Shown here piece by piece: positions 26,262-35,195 of a stretch of DNA of 64,000 nt. Position 1 is the stretch's first letter; the number at the start of each line of letters is the position of its first letter. The translations under genes were made by a program, and so were the position numbers. The notes beneath the pieces were generated by a model that saw only the letters and a list, made by a program, of their open reading frames with translations, was not told the DNA's origin and ran no database searches. This DNA is from JAWOJB01 sp046484325 (GTDB lineage Bacteria; Actinomycetota; Acidimicrobiia; Spongiisociales; ZC4RG35), in contig JAWOJB010000028.1 in NCBI GenBank assembly GCA_046484325.1, positions 22,752 through 86,751 of the forward strand, written 5' to 3'.

Positions 26262-27617
26262 ATGACCACGATCGGCATCGATGAGGATCTCAACCTCCAC
26301 CACATCGCCAGATCCCAGTTCGACCGGGCGGTCCCCTTCAACCCCGAGCTGCGGGGCTGGCGGGGGATCGCCGAATGGCTGTTCGAGCCCGACCGCATCG
26401 TCCAGGTGACCCTCCCGGTGCGGATGGACGACGGCTTCGTCCACATCTTCACCGGCTACCGGGTTCTCCACTCGAGTGTTCGAGGGCCCGGCAAGGGCGG
26501 CGTGCGGTTCCATCCCCAGGCGGGGCCCGACGAGGTGATGGCTCTCGCCACCTGGATGACCTGGAAGTGCGCCCTCCTCGACATCCCCTTCGGAGGGGCA
26601 AAGGGGGGCGTGGTCTGTGACCCCCATCGCCTGTCGGACGGCGAGAAGGAGCGGATCACCCGGCGCCTCACCTCGGCTCTCGGCGACATGATCGGCCCGC
26701 ACACCGACATCCCGGCCCCCGACCTCTACACCGACGCCCAAACCATGGCCTGGATCTACGACACGTACTCGATGATGCACCGGGGGGAGGCCAACCTGCC
26801 CGTGGTCACCGGGAAGCCGGTCGAGTTGGGCGGCCTGGCGGCTCGGGCCGGTGCCACAGCCCGTGGGGCCTTCTACGCCACCGAGCACTTCCTCGGGATC
26901 GGCGGAGTGCCCGGACTCTCCTCGGTCGAGGGAGCCACGGTGGCCATCCAGGGCTTCGGGAACGCCGGAAGGCACGCCGCCCAGTTCTTCCGCGATGCCG
27001 GTGCGGTCATCGTGGCGGTGTCCGACTCGAGAGGCGGATCCCACGCGCCCGGTGGCCTCGAACCGAGCGCGGCCGGTGCCCACAAGGATGACACCGGCAG
27101 CGTTGCCGGGCTGGCCGGAACCGAGACGATCTCCTCGGCCGGGGTGCTCGAGGTCCCCTGCGACATCCTCGTCCCGGCAGCCCTGGAGACCCAGATCACG
27201 GCCGAGAACGCCGCTCGCGTCCAGGCCCGGCTCGTGGTCGAGGCCGCCAATGGCCCGACCACGCCCGCCGCCGACACGATCCTCTTCGACCGGGGCGTCA
27301 AGGTGCTGCCCGACATCCTCGCCAGTGCCGGCGGCGTGGTCGTCAGCTACTTCGAGTGGGCCCAGAACATCGAAAACCAGCAGTGGGACGAGGTCGACGT
27401 CACCGAGCGGCTCCGGACCAAGATGCAGCGGGCGACCGAGGTCGTGGCGACCCGGCGGGCGACCCTGGTCGAGGGACTCGACGGGTACCGCGCCCGCTGG
27501 CACGAGGTGATGCCGAACGCCCCCGAGATCCCCGTGCCCGATCTCCGGACTGCCGCCACGGTGGTGGCGATCCAGCGATGCCGCGACGCCACCGTCCAGC
27601 GGGGCGTATGGCCGTGA
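26262..27617 (+). CDS. gdhA: Glutamate dehydrogenase family enzyme
   Basis: 451 residues, Glu/Leu/Phe/Val dehydrogenase family. RVLHSSVRGPGKGGVRFHP, catalytic Lys in MTWKCALLDIPFGGAKGGV, and GPHTDIPAPDLYTDAQTM with the active-site Asp indicate glutamate dehydrogenase rather than leucine or phenylalanine dehydrogenase. The Rossmann motif is IQGFGNAGRHAAQF. It interconverts glutamate and 2-oxoglutarate plus ammonia. ATG 26262 is chosen because GGAAGG lies five bases before it; an ATG at 26232 would add ten residues. The dyad element lies upstream. Confidence 0.93.
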   Translation: MTTIGIDEDLNLHHIARSQFDRAVPFNPELRGWRGIAEWLFEPDRIVQVTLPVRMDDGFVHIFTGYRVLHSSVRGPGKGGVRFHPQAGPDEVMALATWMTWKCALLDIPFGGAKGGVVCDPHRLSDGEKERITRRLTSALGDMIGPHTDIPAPDLYTDAQTMAWIYDTYSMMHRGEANLPVVTGKPVELGGLAARAGATARGAFYATEHFLGIGGVPGLSSVEGATVAIQGFGNAGRHAAQFFRDAGAVIVAVSDSRGGSHAPGGLEPSAAGAHKDDTGSVAGLAGTETISSAGVLEVPCDILVPAALETQITAENAARVQARLVVEAANGPTTPAADTILFDRGVKVLPDILASAGGVVVSYFEWAQNIENQQWDEVDVTERLRTKMQRATEVVATRRATLVEGLDGYRARWHEVMPNAPEIPVPDLRTAATVVAIQRCRDATVQRGVWP

Positions 27618-27633
27618 CCGCGGCGCCGGCCGA

Positions 27634-30600
27634 TCAGGACCCGGTCGGCTGAATCGTCCGGGAGCGGGTCAGGACGAGGGCGCCTCCGGCCCCGAGCGCC
27701 GAACCGCGGTTCCAGGCCTGCGTGAAGCTTTGCTCGCCCAGCGAGTCCCGGGCGTCGGCGACGACCTCGTCGGTCGGGATCCCGCCCACCACCTCCGAGG
27801 GCGCCCGGGGCCCGAGGATCGCCTCGCCGGCTCCGAGCATGGAGACCGCCGTCTCGTGGTCGCCCGAGGCATGGAAGGCGGTGGCGAGGGCGCGCAGCGC
27901 CAGCACCACCCCGCGCAGGTCCCCCGCCTGCATGCAGAGCGCCAGGCTCTCGGCCAGCGCCGATCGGCCTCGCTCCAGCTCCGTCTGACGGAGGGCGGTG
28001 AGCCCGACGTGGAGCAGGTACTCGCCGAGTGCCGCCCGGGCACCCACCTGTCCCTCGGTGAGCTTGGCGCGATCCCGGTTGACCTCGACGATGGCCTGGA
28101 GCTCGGCCGTGCTGGGGTTGCCCTGGATCATCGTCTTGAGCTCGAACAGGTTGTTCGACGCCTCCTCGGACAGGCTGAACCCCTCGAGCACCGACCGGTA
28201 CAGCGACAGGGCGTGCTCGTGGTTGCCCCCCAGCCAGGCCATCGCCCCGAGCCCGGCATCGGCGTGGGCCACACCGAGCGGGTCCCCAGCCCGTTCCAGC
28301 TCGTCCCTCCCCTCGGCATAGCACCGAGCGGCCAGCTGGTAGTCGCCCTCGTCCCGGGCCAGCGCACCGAGACGGAGCAGCGACCAGCCCTGGTCGAGTG
28401 TCCCGGTGTGGCGGAGGAACACCTGGTGGCTCTCGTCCATGAAGCGGCGCGCCTCGGCCAGGTCCCCGCTCAACCGGGCCATCGTCCCTCGCATCGCCAG
28501 TGTCCAGGCCAGGCCCCACTGATCCCCGAACCGCCGGCTCATCTCCTCCGCCTCGTCGGCGAGCACGTCGGCCTCGTCGGTTGCGTCTCGGAACCAGGCG
28601 AGGGTGGCCAGGTGGTAGACCTGGCGGGCCTCTCCCCTGCCGTCGCCGATCGAGCGGTAGAGCTCGCGAGACTCGGTGAGAGCCGCCCGGGCCCGCTCGA
28701 AGTCGAAGCGGCGGATGGCGAGCAGACCCAGACCGTTGAGGGCACGGGCCACGACTTCCGGGGCGGCCTCGCCACGGTTCGTCAGGGCACCCTCCAACCG
28801 TGACCATCCCTCGCTCACGTCGCGCCGGATCACCCAGTACCACCGAAGCGCACCGGCGAGCCGGAGGACCTCGGCCGGTTCGCCGGCCTCCTCGAGGTAC
28901 CCGAGCGCCGAGCGGAGGTTGTAACGGTCTCGATCGAGCCGGTCCGACCACAGCTTCTGTTGCAGGCCGTGGAGCCGGCGGTCCGCCTCCTCGGCGAGCT
29001 GGGTGAAGAACCTGGCATGGCGGCGGCGGTAGACGTCGGTCTCGCCCAGTACCTCGAGCCGTCTGCGGGCGTAGTGCCCGACCGGCTCGAGAAGCCGGTA
29101 CCGAATTGGATCCGTTCCCGCCGCCTCGAGGAGGGAGGTCTCGACCAGCCGGCCCAGGAGGTCGAGCACCTGCCCGCGCCCGACCTCTCCGCCCGGGCAC
29201 ACATCCTCGGCGGCCTCGAGCGAGAAACCTCCCGAGAATACGGAAAGGCGGGCGAAGAGCAGCTGCTCGATCGGTGCCAGCGAGTCGTGGCTCCAATCCA
29301 GGGTGGTCTCGAGGGTCTGTTGGTGGGGTGGGACGTCCCGGTCTCGTCCGGTCAGCAGGGCGAACTGCTGGTCGAGCCGTTCCACCAGCTGCCACGGGGA
29401 CAGCATCTTCAGCCTGGCGGCGGCGAGCTCGATCGCCAGCGGGATGCCATCCAACCGCCGGCAGATCTCGGCGACGAGCGCCCCATTCTCCGGCGTGATC
29501 TGGAAACCGGGCTGCACCACCCGCGCCCGTTCGACGAAAAGGGCCACCGAGTCGTAGGAGGAGAGCTCGGCGATGCTGCGAGCCCCGGACGCCGGTACGG
29601 CCATCGGTGCGACGTGGATCAGCATCTCGCCCCTGATCGCCAGCCATTCCCGGCTCGTCACCAGGATGTGCACGTCGGTGCTCGACTCGAGGATGCGCTG
29701 GGCGAGCCCGGCGACGGCATCGATCAGGTGCTCGCAGCCGTCGAGGATCAGCAGCGCCGACGCCCGGGAGAGGCGGGCGGCGAGGGTGTCGACCATGTCC
29801 TGGGAGGGATTCTCGGTGATCCGCAGCTGACGGGCGACGGCGGCGGCGAGCATCGCCTCGTCGACCACTCGCAACACCTCAACGAGCCAGATGCCGTCAG
29901 GAAACCTTCCCGAGACCTGGGGGGCGACAGCCAATGCGAGGCTGGTCTTGCCCACCCCGGCAGAACCGGTGAGCGTGACGAGACGGTGCTCGCCGACCGC
30001 GTCGGCGGCCCGCCGGGCCTCGTCACGACGGCCGATGAAGGAGAAGGTCCGCTGCGGGAGGTTTCCCTTGACCCCCGAGGTCGTCGAGAGCGGCGGGAAC
30101 TCTCGGGGAAGCCCGCTGATGCTGAGTTGGTACAGGTGCTCCTCGTGGACGAGGTCTTTGAGGGCGTGGCTTCCCAGATCCTCCAGGAACGTCCCCTCGG
30201 GGAGGCTGTACTCGGTGAGTCTGGCGGTGGCCTCCGACAGGACGATCTGGCCGCCGTGGCCGCCGGCGGCGATCCGGGCGGCTCGGTGCACGTCGATCCC
30301 CACGTAGTCCCCTCCCCCGAGCTTCCCCTCCCCGGTGTGGATGCCGATCCGCACCCGGACCTCGTGCCCGTGGGGCCACGACTCGGCTCCGAGGGCCCGC
30401 TGAATGTCGGCGGCACACGTCACAGCGGCGACCGCCGAGCGGAAGGCCACGAAGAGCCCGTCGCCCTCGATCTTCACCACCACCCCGCCGGCGGCGTCCA
30501 CGGCGTTCTCGATGATGGCGTGATGACGCTCGAGCACCGCCGAATATCCATCACCCAGCGACTGGAGCAGCCGCGTCGAGCCCTCGACGTCGGAGAACAC

Positions 30601-30642
30601 GAAGGTGACGGTCCCCAGTGGAAGTTCCTGCCGCTCGGCCAT
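27634..30642 (-). CDS. Class III cyclase domain fused to an NB-ARC-type ATPase and TPR repeats
   Basis: 1002 residues in three parts. Residues 10-175 are a class III adenylate/guanylate cyclase domain with metal Asp18 (FSDVEGST) and Asp61 (KIEGDG) and the base-specifying Lys57; at the transition-state position the usual Asn is His119 (GIDVHRAARI), a frequent change in this actinobacterial group that leaves activity uncertain. Residues 200-500 form an AAA/NB-ARC ATPase with Walker A GSAGVGKTS (226-234) and LLILDGCEHL. The rest is TPR-like helical repeat. No DNA-binding domain is seen. Probably a STAND-type signal switch. Divergent from the OmpA-domain gene; TAGCTT lies nine bases before the ATG. 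Confidence 0.9.
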   Translation of the reverse strand: MAERQELPLGTVTFVFSDVEGSTRLLQSLGDGYSAVLERHHAIIENAVDAAGGVVVKIEGDGLFVAFRSAVAAVTCAADIQRALGAESWPHGHEVRVRIGIHTGEGKLGGGDYVGIDVHRAARIAAGGHGGQIVLSEATARLTEYSLPEGTFLEDLGSHALKDLVHEEHLYQLSISGLPREFPPLSTTSGVKGNLPQRTFSFIGRRDEARRAADAVGEHRLVTLTGSAGVGKTSLALAVAPQVSGRFPDGIWLVEVLRVVDEAMLAAAVARQLRITENPSQDMVDTLAARLSRASALLILDGCEHLIDAVAGLAQRILESSTDVHILVTSREWLAIRGEMLIHVAPMAVPASGARSIAELSSYDSVALFVERARVVQPGFQITPENGALVAEICRRLDGIPLAIELAAARLKMLSPWQLVERLDQQFALLTGRDRDVPPHQQTLETTLDWSHDSLAPIEQLLFARLSVFSGGFSLEAAEDVCPGGEVGRGQVLDLLGRLVETSLLEAAGTDPIRYRLLEPVGHYARRRLEVLGETDVYRRRHARFFTQLAEEADRRLHGLQQKLWSDRLDRDRYNLRSALGYLEEAGEPAEVLRLAGALRWYWVIRRDVSEGWSRLEGALTNRGEAAPEVVARALNGLGLLAIRRFDFERARAALTESRELYRSIGDGRGEARQVYHLATLAWFRDATDEADVLADEAEEMSRRFGDQWGLAWTLAMRGTMARLSGDLAEARRFMDESHQVFLRHTGTLDQGWSLLRLGALARDEGDYQLAARCYAEGRDELERAGDPLGVAHADAGLGAMAWLGGNHEHALSLYRSVLEGFSLSEEASNNLFELKTMIQGNPSTAELQAIVEVNRDRAKLTEGQVGARAALGEYLLHVGLTALRQTELERGRSALAESLALCMQAGDLRGVVLALRALATAFHASGDHETAVSMLGAGEAILGPRAPSEVVGGIPTDEVVADARDSLGEQSFTQAWNRGSALGAGGALVLTRSRTIQPTGS

Positions 30643-30715
30643 GCCACCGGCAAGCTACCAACATCCTCGCGACCCGGTGGGGGGTGTTGCCACTCGCATG
30701 ACCAGCCGCCACCGG

Positions 30716-30721
30716 TAGCCT
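30716..30721 (+). promoter_or_regulatory. -10 box of the OmpA-domain gene
   Basis: TAGCCT; transcription from about 30728 would give an 18-base leader that includes GGAAGG before the ATG at 30746. Confidence 0.45.
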
Positions 30722-30745
30722 GGTCGGCGTACACCCCGGAAGGTC

Positions 30746-32593
30746 ATGCGCATCCGGATCATCCCGGCCGTGCTGGTGGTTCTCCTCGCGACGGCGTGCG
30801 GCCAGAGCGGACCAGAGCCGACCTCCACGACCAGCACCAGCACGACGCTCGCACCTCCGTCCGCCTCCACCGGCGCGCAGGCGGAGGTGATCGACGTGCT
30901 CGCGCTCGCCTCCCACCCGAACGGAGCGCAGATGCGGGTGAGCCGCATCGAGATATTCGACGATGCGGTCCTCGTCTACGGGGGGATCGTCAACGGATCA
31001 CCGTTCGGTCTCGTGATCTCCCGGGGGCTCACCGAGCTCCGGTCGAGTGACGGCAGGACGGCTGCGTTGATCGAGCCGGTGGAGTCGACGCCGATCGGTG
31101 CCGGCGACGACTTCGAGTTCATCCTCAGGTTCCAGCCGCTCCCCGACGCCGAAGCGGTCACGCTGGTGGTGAACGCCGGGGCCGGCTCGTCGCCGACGAA
31201 CCCCAACTCGAACGCACCGTGGTTCGAGCTGGGCCCGCTGGCTCTCGACGTGGACGCGACGAGGGTCGCCCTCCCCGAGCCGGTCCCGGTCCGGCGCTCG
31301 ACGGTGGGGGCCACCGGCGTCGAGCTCCAGCTCGAGGGGATCGTCTTCACCGAGACCCGCATCGGTGCCTGGGTTCGGATCTCCAACCCGGGCACGGTCC
31401 TGGCGTCGATCTCGCCGACGATCGCCCCCAGCGTGATCGTCGATGACCTCGGCAACCGATATCCGCTGATCCTTCCCGAAGGTGCCGGTTCGATCGACAT
31501 CCCCGCCGGGACGGCCCGCAGTGGCGTGCTCTCGTTCGGCGGACGCATCCACCCTGATGCAGCCACCCTCAGCATGGGGCTCAACGCCGGTCAGCGTGGT
31601 GACACGGGGACGCGCACCGTCGTGTACCCGCAGCTGGTGGTCGAGGACATCTCCCTGGCCGGGCAGGCCACCGCCGCCGCCCTCCCCGACGCCATCCAGG
31701 CCGACGCCACGATCCCCCATCCGAACGGCGTCGAGGTCGGTCTGGGGCGCCTGAGCTTCGGCGCGACCGAGAGCCAGGCCGAATTGGTGATCTCGAACCC
31801 GGGTGATCGAGCGGTCGCACTGGCCGGGGCTCCCACCGTGCTCATCGACGATCTCGGCAACGCCTACCCGCTCGTACCTCCGGCCGGCAACAGCGGGTTG
31901 GTGGTGGAGGCTGGGACCAGCCTGGAAGGGACCTTCGTGTTCTCCGGCCGGATCGACGACCGGGCCACCCTCGTCAGACTCGTGGTCAACGCCGGGGAAT
32001 CGACCACGGATCCCGGCACCCTGCTGCCTTCGATGGAGTTCGGCCCCTTCGAGCTCACGAGGAGCGACGACATCGCCGAGCCCGTCGAGGCCCGGGTGTT
32101 CGCGGTCGGGCCCCGGAGCCGCCTCGTCGACGACATCCTCGCCGACTCCCAGGTCGATCGGATCACCCAGACCCTCGAGCAGTTCGGGGCGAGCGAGGTC
32201 GACGGCGGGTTCAGCCTGACGTTGCCAGATGCCATCCTGTTCGACTTCGGCAGCCGGGACCTCCGGCCCGACGCCGCCCAGGCGCTGACGCTGGTGGCCG
32301 AGGTGCTGCGCTACTTCGAGGGGGACGCCGTGATCGTGGTCGGCCACACCGATTCCATCGGGAGCGAGGCGTTCAACCAGCGGCTGTCGGAGCAGCGCGC
32401 CGAAGGTGTCGCCGCCGCGCTCGTGGGCGACCACGACATCCCGTCCGAGCGTCTCACCGCCGAGGGTCGGGGTGCGAGCGAGCCGGTCGCCGCGAACACG
32501 AATCCGGATGGTTCCGACAACCCCGAGGGTCGTCAGCTCAATCGGCGGGTCGAGATCGTGGTTCTCACCGACCGCCCCCTGCCCGGATCGTGA
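30746..32593 (+). CDS. OmpA-domain lipoprotein with three internal repeats
   Basis: 615 residues. A lipoprotein signal (VVLLATAC, Cys18) leads to a Thr/Ser-rich linker. Three related blocks of about 130-150 residues follow, recognisable by DDLGNRYPLILPEG / DDLGNAYPLVPPAG and VVNAG / GLNAG / VVNAG segments. The C-terminus is an OmpA-like peptidoglycan-binding domain: FDFGSRDLRPDAAQ, VVGHTDSIGSEAFNQRLSEQRA, LTAEGRGASEPVA and RRVEIVV. It would tether the membrane to the cell wall and present the repeats outside. GGAAGG precedes the ATG by three bases. Confidence 0.88.
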   Translation: MRIRIIPAVLVVLLATACGQSGPEPTSTTSTSTTLAPPSASTGAQAEVIDVLALASHPNGAQMRVSRIEIFDDAVLVYGGIVNGSPFGLVISRGLTELRSSDGRTAALIEPVESTPIGAGDDFEFILRFQPLPDAEAVTLVVNAGAGSSPTNPNSNAPWFELGPLALDVDATRVALPEPVPVRRSTVGATGVELQLEGIVFTETRIGAWVRISNPGTVLASISPTIAPSVIVDDLGNRYPLILPEGAGSIDIPAGTARSGVLSFGGRIHPDAATLSMGLNAGQRGDTGTRTVVYPQLVVEDISLAGQATAAALPDAIQADATIPHPNGVEVGLGRLSFGATESQAELVISNPGDRAVALAGAPTVLIDDLGNAYPLVPPAGNSGLVVEAGTSLEGTFVFSGRIDDRATLVRLVVNAGESTTDPGTLLPSMEFGPFELTRSDDIAEPVEARVFAVGPRSRLVDDILADSQVDRITQTLEQFGASEVDGGFSLTLPDAILFDFGSRDLRPDAAQALTLVAEVLRYFEGDAVIVVGHTDSIGSEAFNQRLSEQRAEGVAAALVGDHDIPSERLTAEGRGASEPVAANTNPDGSDNPEGRQLNRRVEIVVLTDRPLPGS

Positions 32594-32599
32594 GCGCTT

Positions 32600-32642
32600 C
32601 ATTGAGCAACCGTATGTCTCCCGTCCCCTCCGTTGCTCAATG
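32600..32642. repeat. Eleven-base inverted repeat before the dehydrogenase gene
   Basis: CATTGAGCAAC (32600-32610) and GTTGCTCAATG (32632-32642), perfect arms around a 21-base spacer. It begins seven bases after the OmpA-domain stop and ends 47 bases before the next start. Its low GC content stands out. It may end the upstream transcript or act as an operator for the oxidoreductase. Confidence 0.65.
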
Positions 32643-32689
32643 ATGAGCGGGTGGGCCGTCCCCCTTCCCCGGGCGGGTCGGGAGCGGCC

Positions 32690-35164
32690 GTGAGCCCGGT
32701 CCCCGCCGTCGACGACCGGCTGCCCGAACGCGCCCGCGTCGTCGTGGTCGGTGGCGGCATCATCGGGTGCAGCGTCGCCTACCACCTAGCCTGCGAGGGA
32801 TGGGGCGACGTGCTGCTCCTCGAGCGCGATCGGCTGACCTCGGGGACCACCTGGCACGCAGCCGGCCTGATGGTCACCTTCGGCTCGACATCGCAGACCT
32901 CCACCTCGATGCGGATGTATACCCGCGACCTGTATGCCCGGCTCGAGTCGGAGACCGGCCTCGCCACCGGGTTCAAGCCGGTGGGCTTCGTGGAGCTGGC
33001 CACCGAGCCCGACCGTCTCGAGGAGTTTCGGCGGGTGGCGGCCTTCAACCGCCACTGCGGAGTCGACGTCCACGAGATCTCGGCGCGTGAGGTCGCCGAC
33101 CTGTTCCCCCTCGCCCGCACCGACGACGTTCTGGCCGGCTTCTACGTCCCGGGTGACGGGCGAGTCAACCCGGTGGATGCGACCATGTCCCTCGCGATGG
33201 GGGCCCGCCTCCGGGGAGTGCAGGTGATCGAGGGGGTCCCGGTCACCGGGATCCTCTCCCAGAACGGGGCCGTGACCGGGGTCCGCACCTCCCGAGGCGA
33301 CATCGAAGCCGAGTACGTCGTGAACTGCGCCGGGATGTGGGCGAGACAGCTCGGCGAGCTCGCCGGGGTCGAGGTGCCGCTCCAGGCGGCCGAGCACTAC
33401 TACCTCATCACCGACCAGGTCCCCGGCATCTCCGGCTCGTGGCCGGTGATCGAGGACCCGGCGTCGTACGGCTACTACCGGGAAGAGGTGGGTGGCCTCA
33501 TGATCGGCCTGTTCGAGCCGGTCTGCGCCCCCTGGAAGGTCGAGGGCGTGCCCGTCGACGCCTCCTTCGTCGAGATCCCCCCCGACTGGGACCGCATGGG
33601 CCCCTACGTCGAGAAGGCGATGGGCCGGGTCCCAATCGCCAAGGACCTCGGGATCCGGACCTTCTTCTGCGGCCCCGAGAGCTTCACTCCCGACCTCGCC
33701 CCGGTGGTAGGCGAGGCACCCGAGCTCCGGAACTTCTTCGTGGCGGCGGGTCTCAACTCGATCGGGATCCTCACCGGCGGGGGCCTGGGCCGGCTCGTGG
33801 CCCGGTGGATCGTGGACGGGCGGCCGGATGCCGACATCACCGGGATGAACATCGACCGGCTCCACCCGTATCAGTCCACCCCCCGCTACCGGGCGACCCG
33901 CACGGTGGAGTCTCTGGGCCTCGTCTACCAGTGCCACTACCCCTATCGGTCGATGCAGACCGCCCGGGGGGTCAAGCTGTCACCCCTTCATGGCCGATTG
34001 GCCGCACGCGGCGCCATCTTCCGTGATGTGAGCGGTTGGGAGGGGGCCGACTGGTACTCGCCCACCGGGGCCGAGCCCGCCCCCGAGGCACTGTCGTGGG
34101 GGCGCCGCGACTGGTTCCGCCACTGGCAAGCCGAACACGAGACCGTACGCGGGGGTGTCGGGCTGATCGACATGTCGTTCATGTCGAAGTTCGGGGTGGA
34201 GGGCAGCGATGCCGGGCGCCTGCTGGAGTGGCTCTCGGCCAACCGGGTGGATGGCGATCCCGGGACGATCACCTACACCCAGTGGCTCAACGACGGCGGC
34301 ACGCTCGAAGCCGACCTCACGGTCACCAAGCTCACGGGGGACCGCTTCCTGGTGGTGGCCACGGACACCGCCCACCGTCACGTCGAGACCTGGCTGCGCC
34401 GGCATGCAGGCGAGCTCGACGTGTCGATCACCGACCTGACCTCCGGGCTCGCCCAGATCAACCTCCAGGGTCCCGAGTCCCGGCATCTCCTCCAGGCCGC
34501 CACGTCGGTCGACCTCTCCAACGAGGCCTTCCCGTTTCGGGCAGCCCGTGAGATCGACGTGGGCTTCGCCAGGGTGCTCTGTGCTCGGATCACCTACGTG
34601 GGCGAACTGGGATACGAGCTATACGTACCGGCCGAGCAGGCGGTCCACGTCTACGACCGGATCGTGGCAGCCGGCGAGCGGTACGGGCTCCGGCACGTCG
34701 GGCTGAAGGCGCTGGGGAGCCTCCGGATGGAGAAGGGGTACCGGGACTACGGCCACGACATCGACAACACCGATACCGTCGACGAGGCGGGGCTGGGTTT
34801 CGCGGTCGCCATGGACAAGCCGGGCGGCTTCTTGGGCCGCCCGGCGGTGGAGGCCGCCAGGTCGGAGGGGCCGCCCACCCGACGGCTGGTCCAGATGCTC
34901 GTGAAGGACCCCGATCCGCTCATGTTCCACGCCGAGGTGGTGTGGCGCGACGGCGCGCCGAGTGGCTACGTGAGGGCAGCTTCGTACGGCTTCACCCTGG
35001 GCGGCGCCGTGGGGCTCGCCATGGTCGACGTGGGCGGTCGGCCGATCACCCAGGCTGCCCTCGACGGGGCCGCATGGGAGGTCGACATCGCCGGACGGCG
35101 ACACCACGCCGTGGCCTCGATCCGACCGCTGTACGACCCGAGGGGTGACCGGGTTCGCGGATGA
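32690..35164 (+). CDS. Sarcosine/dimethylglycine dehydrogenase-like FAD enzyme with GcvT domain
   Basis: 824 residues. The N-terminal DAO half has the FAD motif GGGIIGCSVAYHL (about 21-33) and TWHAAG with His56 at the site of covalent FAD attachment in sarcosine and dimethylglycine dehydrogenases. The C-terminal half is GcvT-like and would take the one-carbon unit to tetrahydrofolate: VRGGVGLIDMSFMSKF, LQGPESRHLLQ and GLKALGSLRMEKGYRDYGHD. It should oxidatively demethylate an N-methylated amine such as a choline or betaine breakdown product. GTG 32690 is chosen for GGGAG five bases upstream and for matching the homologous start. Confidence 0.9.
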   Translation: MSPVPAVDDRLPERARVVVVGGGIIGCSVAYHLACEGWGDVLLLERDRLTSGTTWHAAGLMVTFGSTSQTSTSMRMYTRDLYARLESETGLATGFKPVGFVELATEPDRLEEFRRVAAFNRHCGVDVHEISAREVADLFPLARTDDVLAGFYVPGDGRVNPVDATMSLAMGARLRGVQVIEGVPVTGILSQNGAVTGVRTSRGDIEAEYVVNCAGMWARQLGELAGVEVPLQAAEHYYLITDQVPGISGSWPVIEDPASYGYYREEVGGLMIGLFEPVCAPWKVEGVPVDASFVEIPPDWDRMGPYVEKAMGRVPIAKDLGIRTFFCGPESFTPDLAPVVGEAPELRNFFVAAGLNSIGILTGGGLGRLVARWIVDGRPDADITGMNIDRLHPYQSTPRYRATRTVESLGLVYQCHYPYRSMQTARGVKLSPLHGRLAARGAIFRDVSGWEGADWYSPTGAEPAPEALSWGRRDWFRHWQAEHETVRGGVGLIDMSFMSKFGVEGSDAGRLLEWLSANRVDGDPGTITYTQWLNDGGTLEADLTVTKLTGDRFLVVATDTAHRHVETWLRRHAGELDVSITDLTSGLAQINLQGPESRHLLQAATSVDLSNEAFPFRAAREIDVGFARVLCARITYVGELGYELYVPAEQAVHVYDRIVAAGERYGLRHVGLKALGSLRMEKGYRDYGHDIDNTDTVDEAGLGFAVAMDKPGGFLGRPAVEAARSEGPPTRRLVQMLVKDPDPLMFHAEVVWRDGAPSGYVRAASYGFTLGGAVGLAMVDVGGRPITQAALDGAAWEVDIAGRRHHAVASIRPLYDPRGDRVRG

Positions 35165-35195
35165 TCCGGCGCCACCGACGGGTGGGAGTCAGCAC

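Noticed and set aside
30998..32785. A 595-codon minus-strand frame opposite the OmpA-domain lipoprotein.
   Set aside because: No start signal or domain; the plus-strand gene has a lipobox and OmpA motif.
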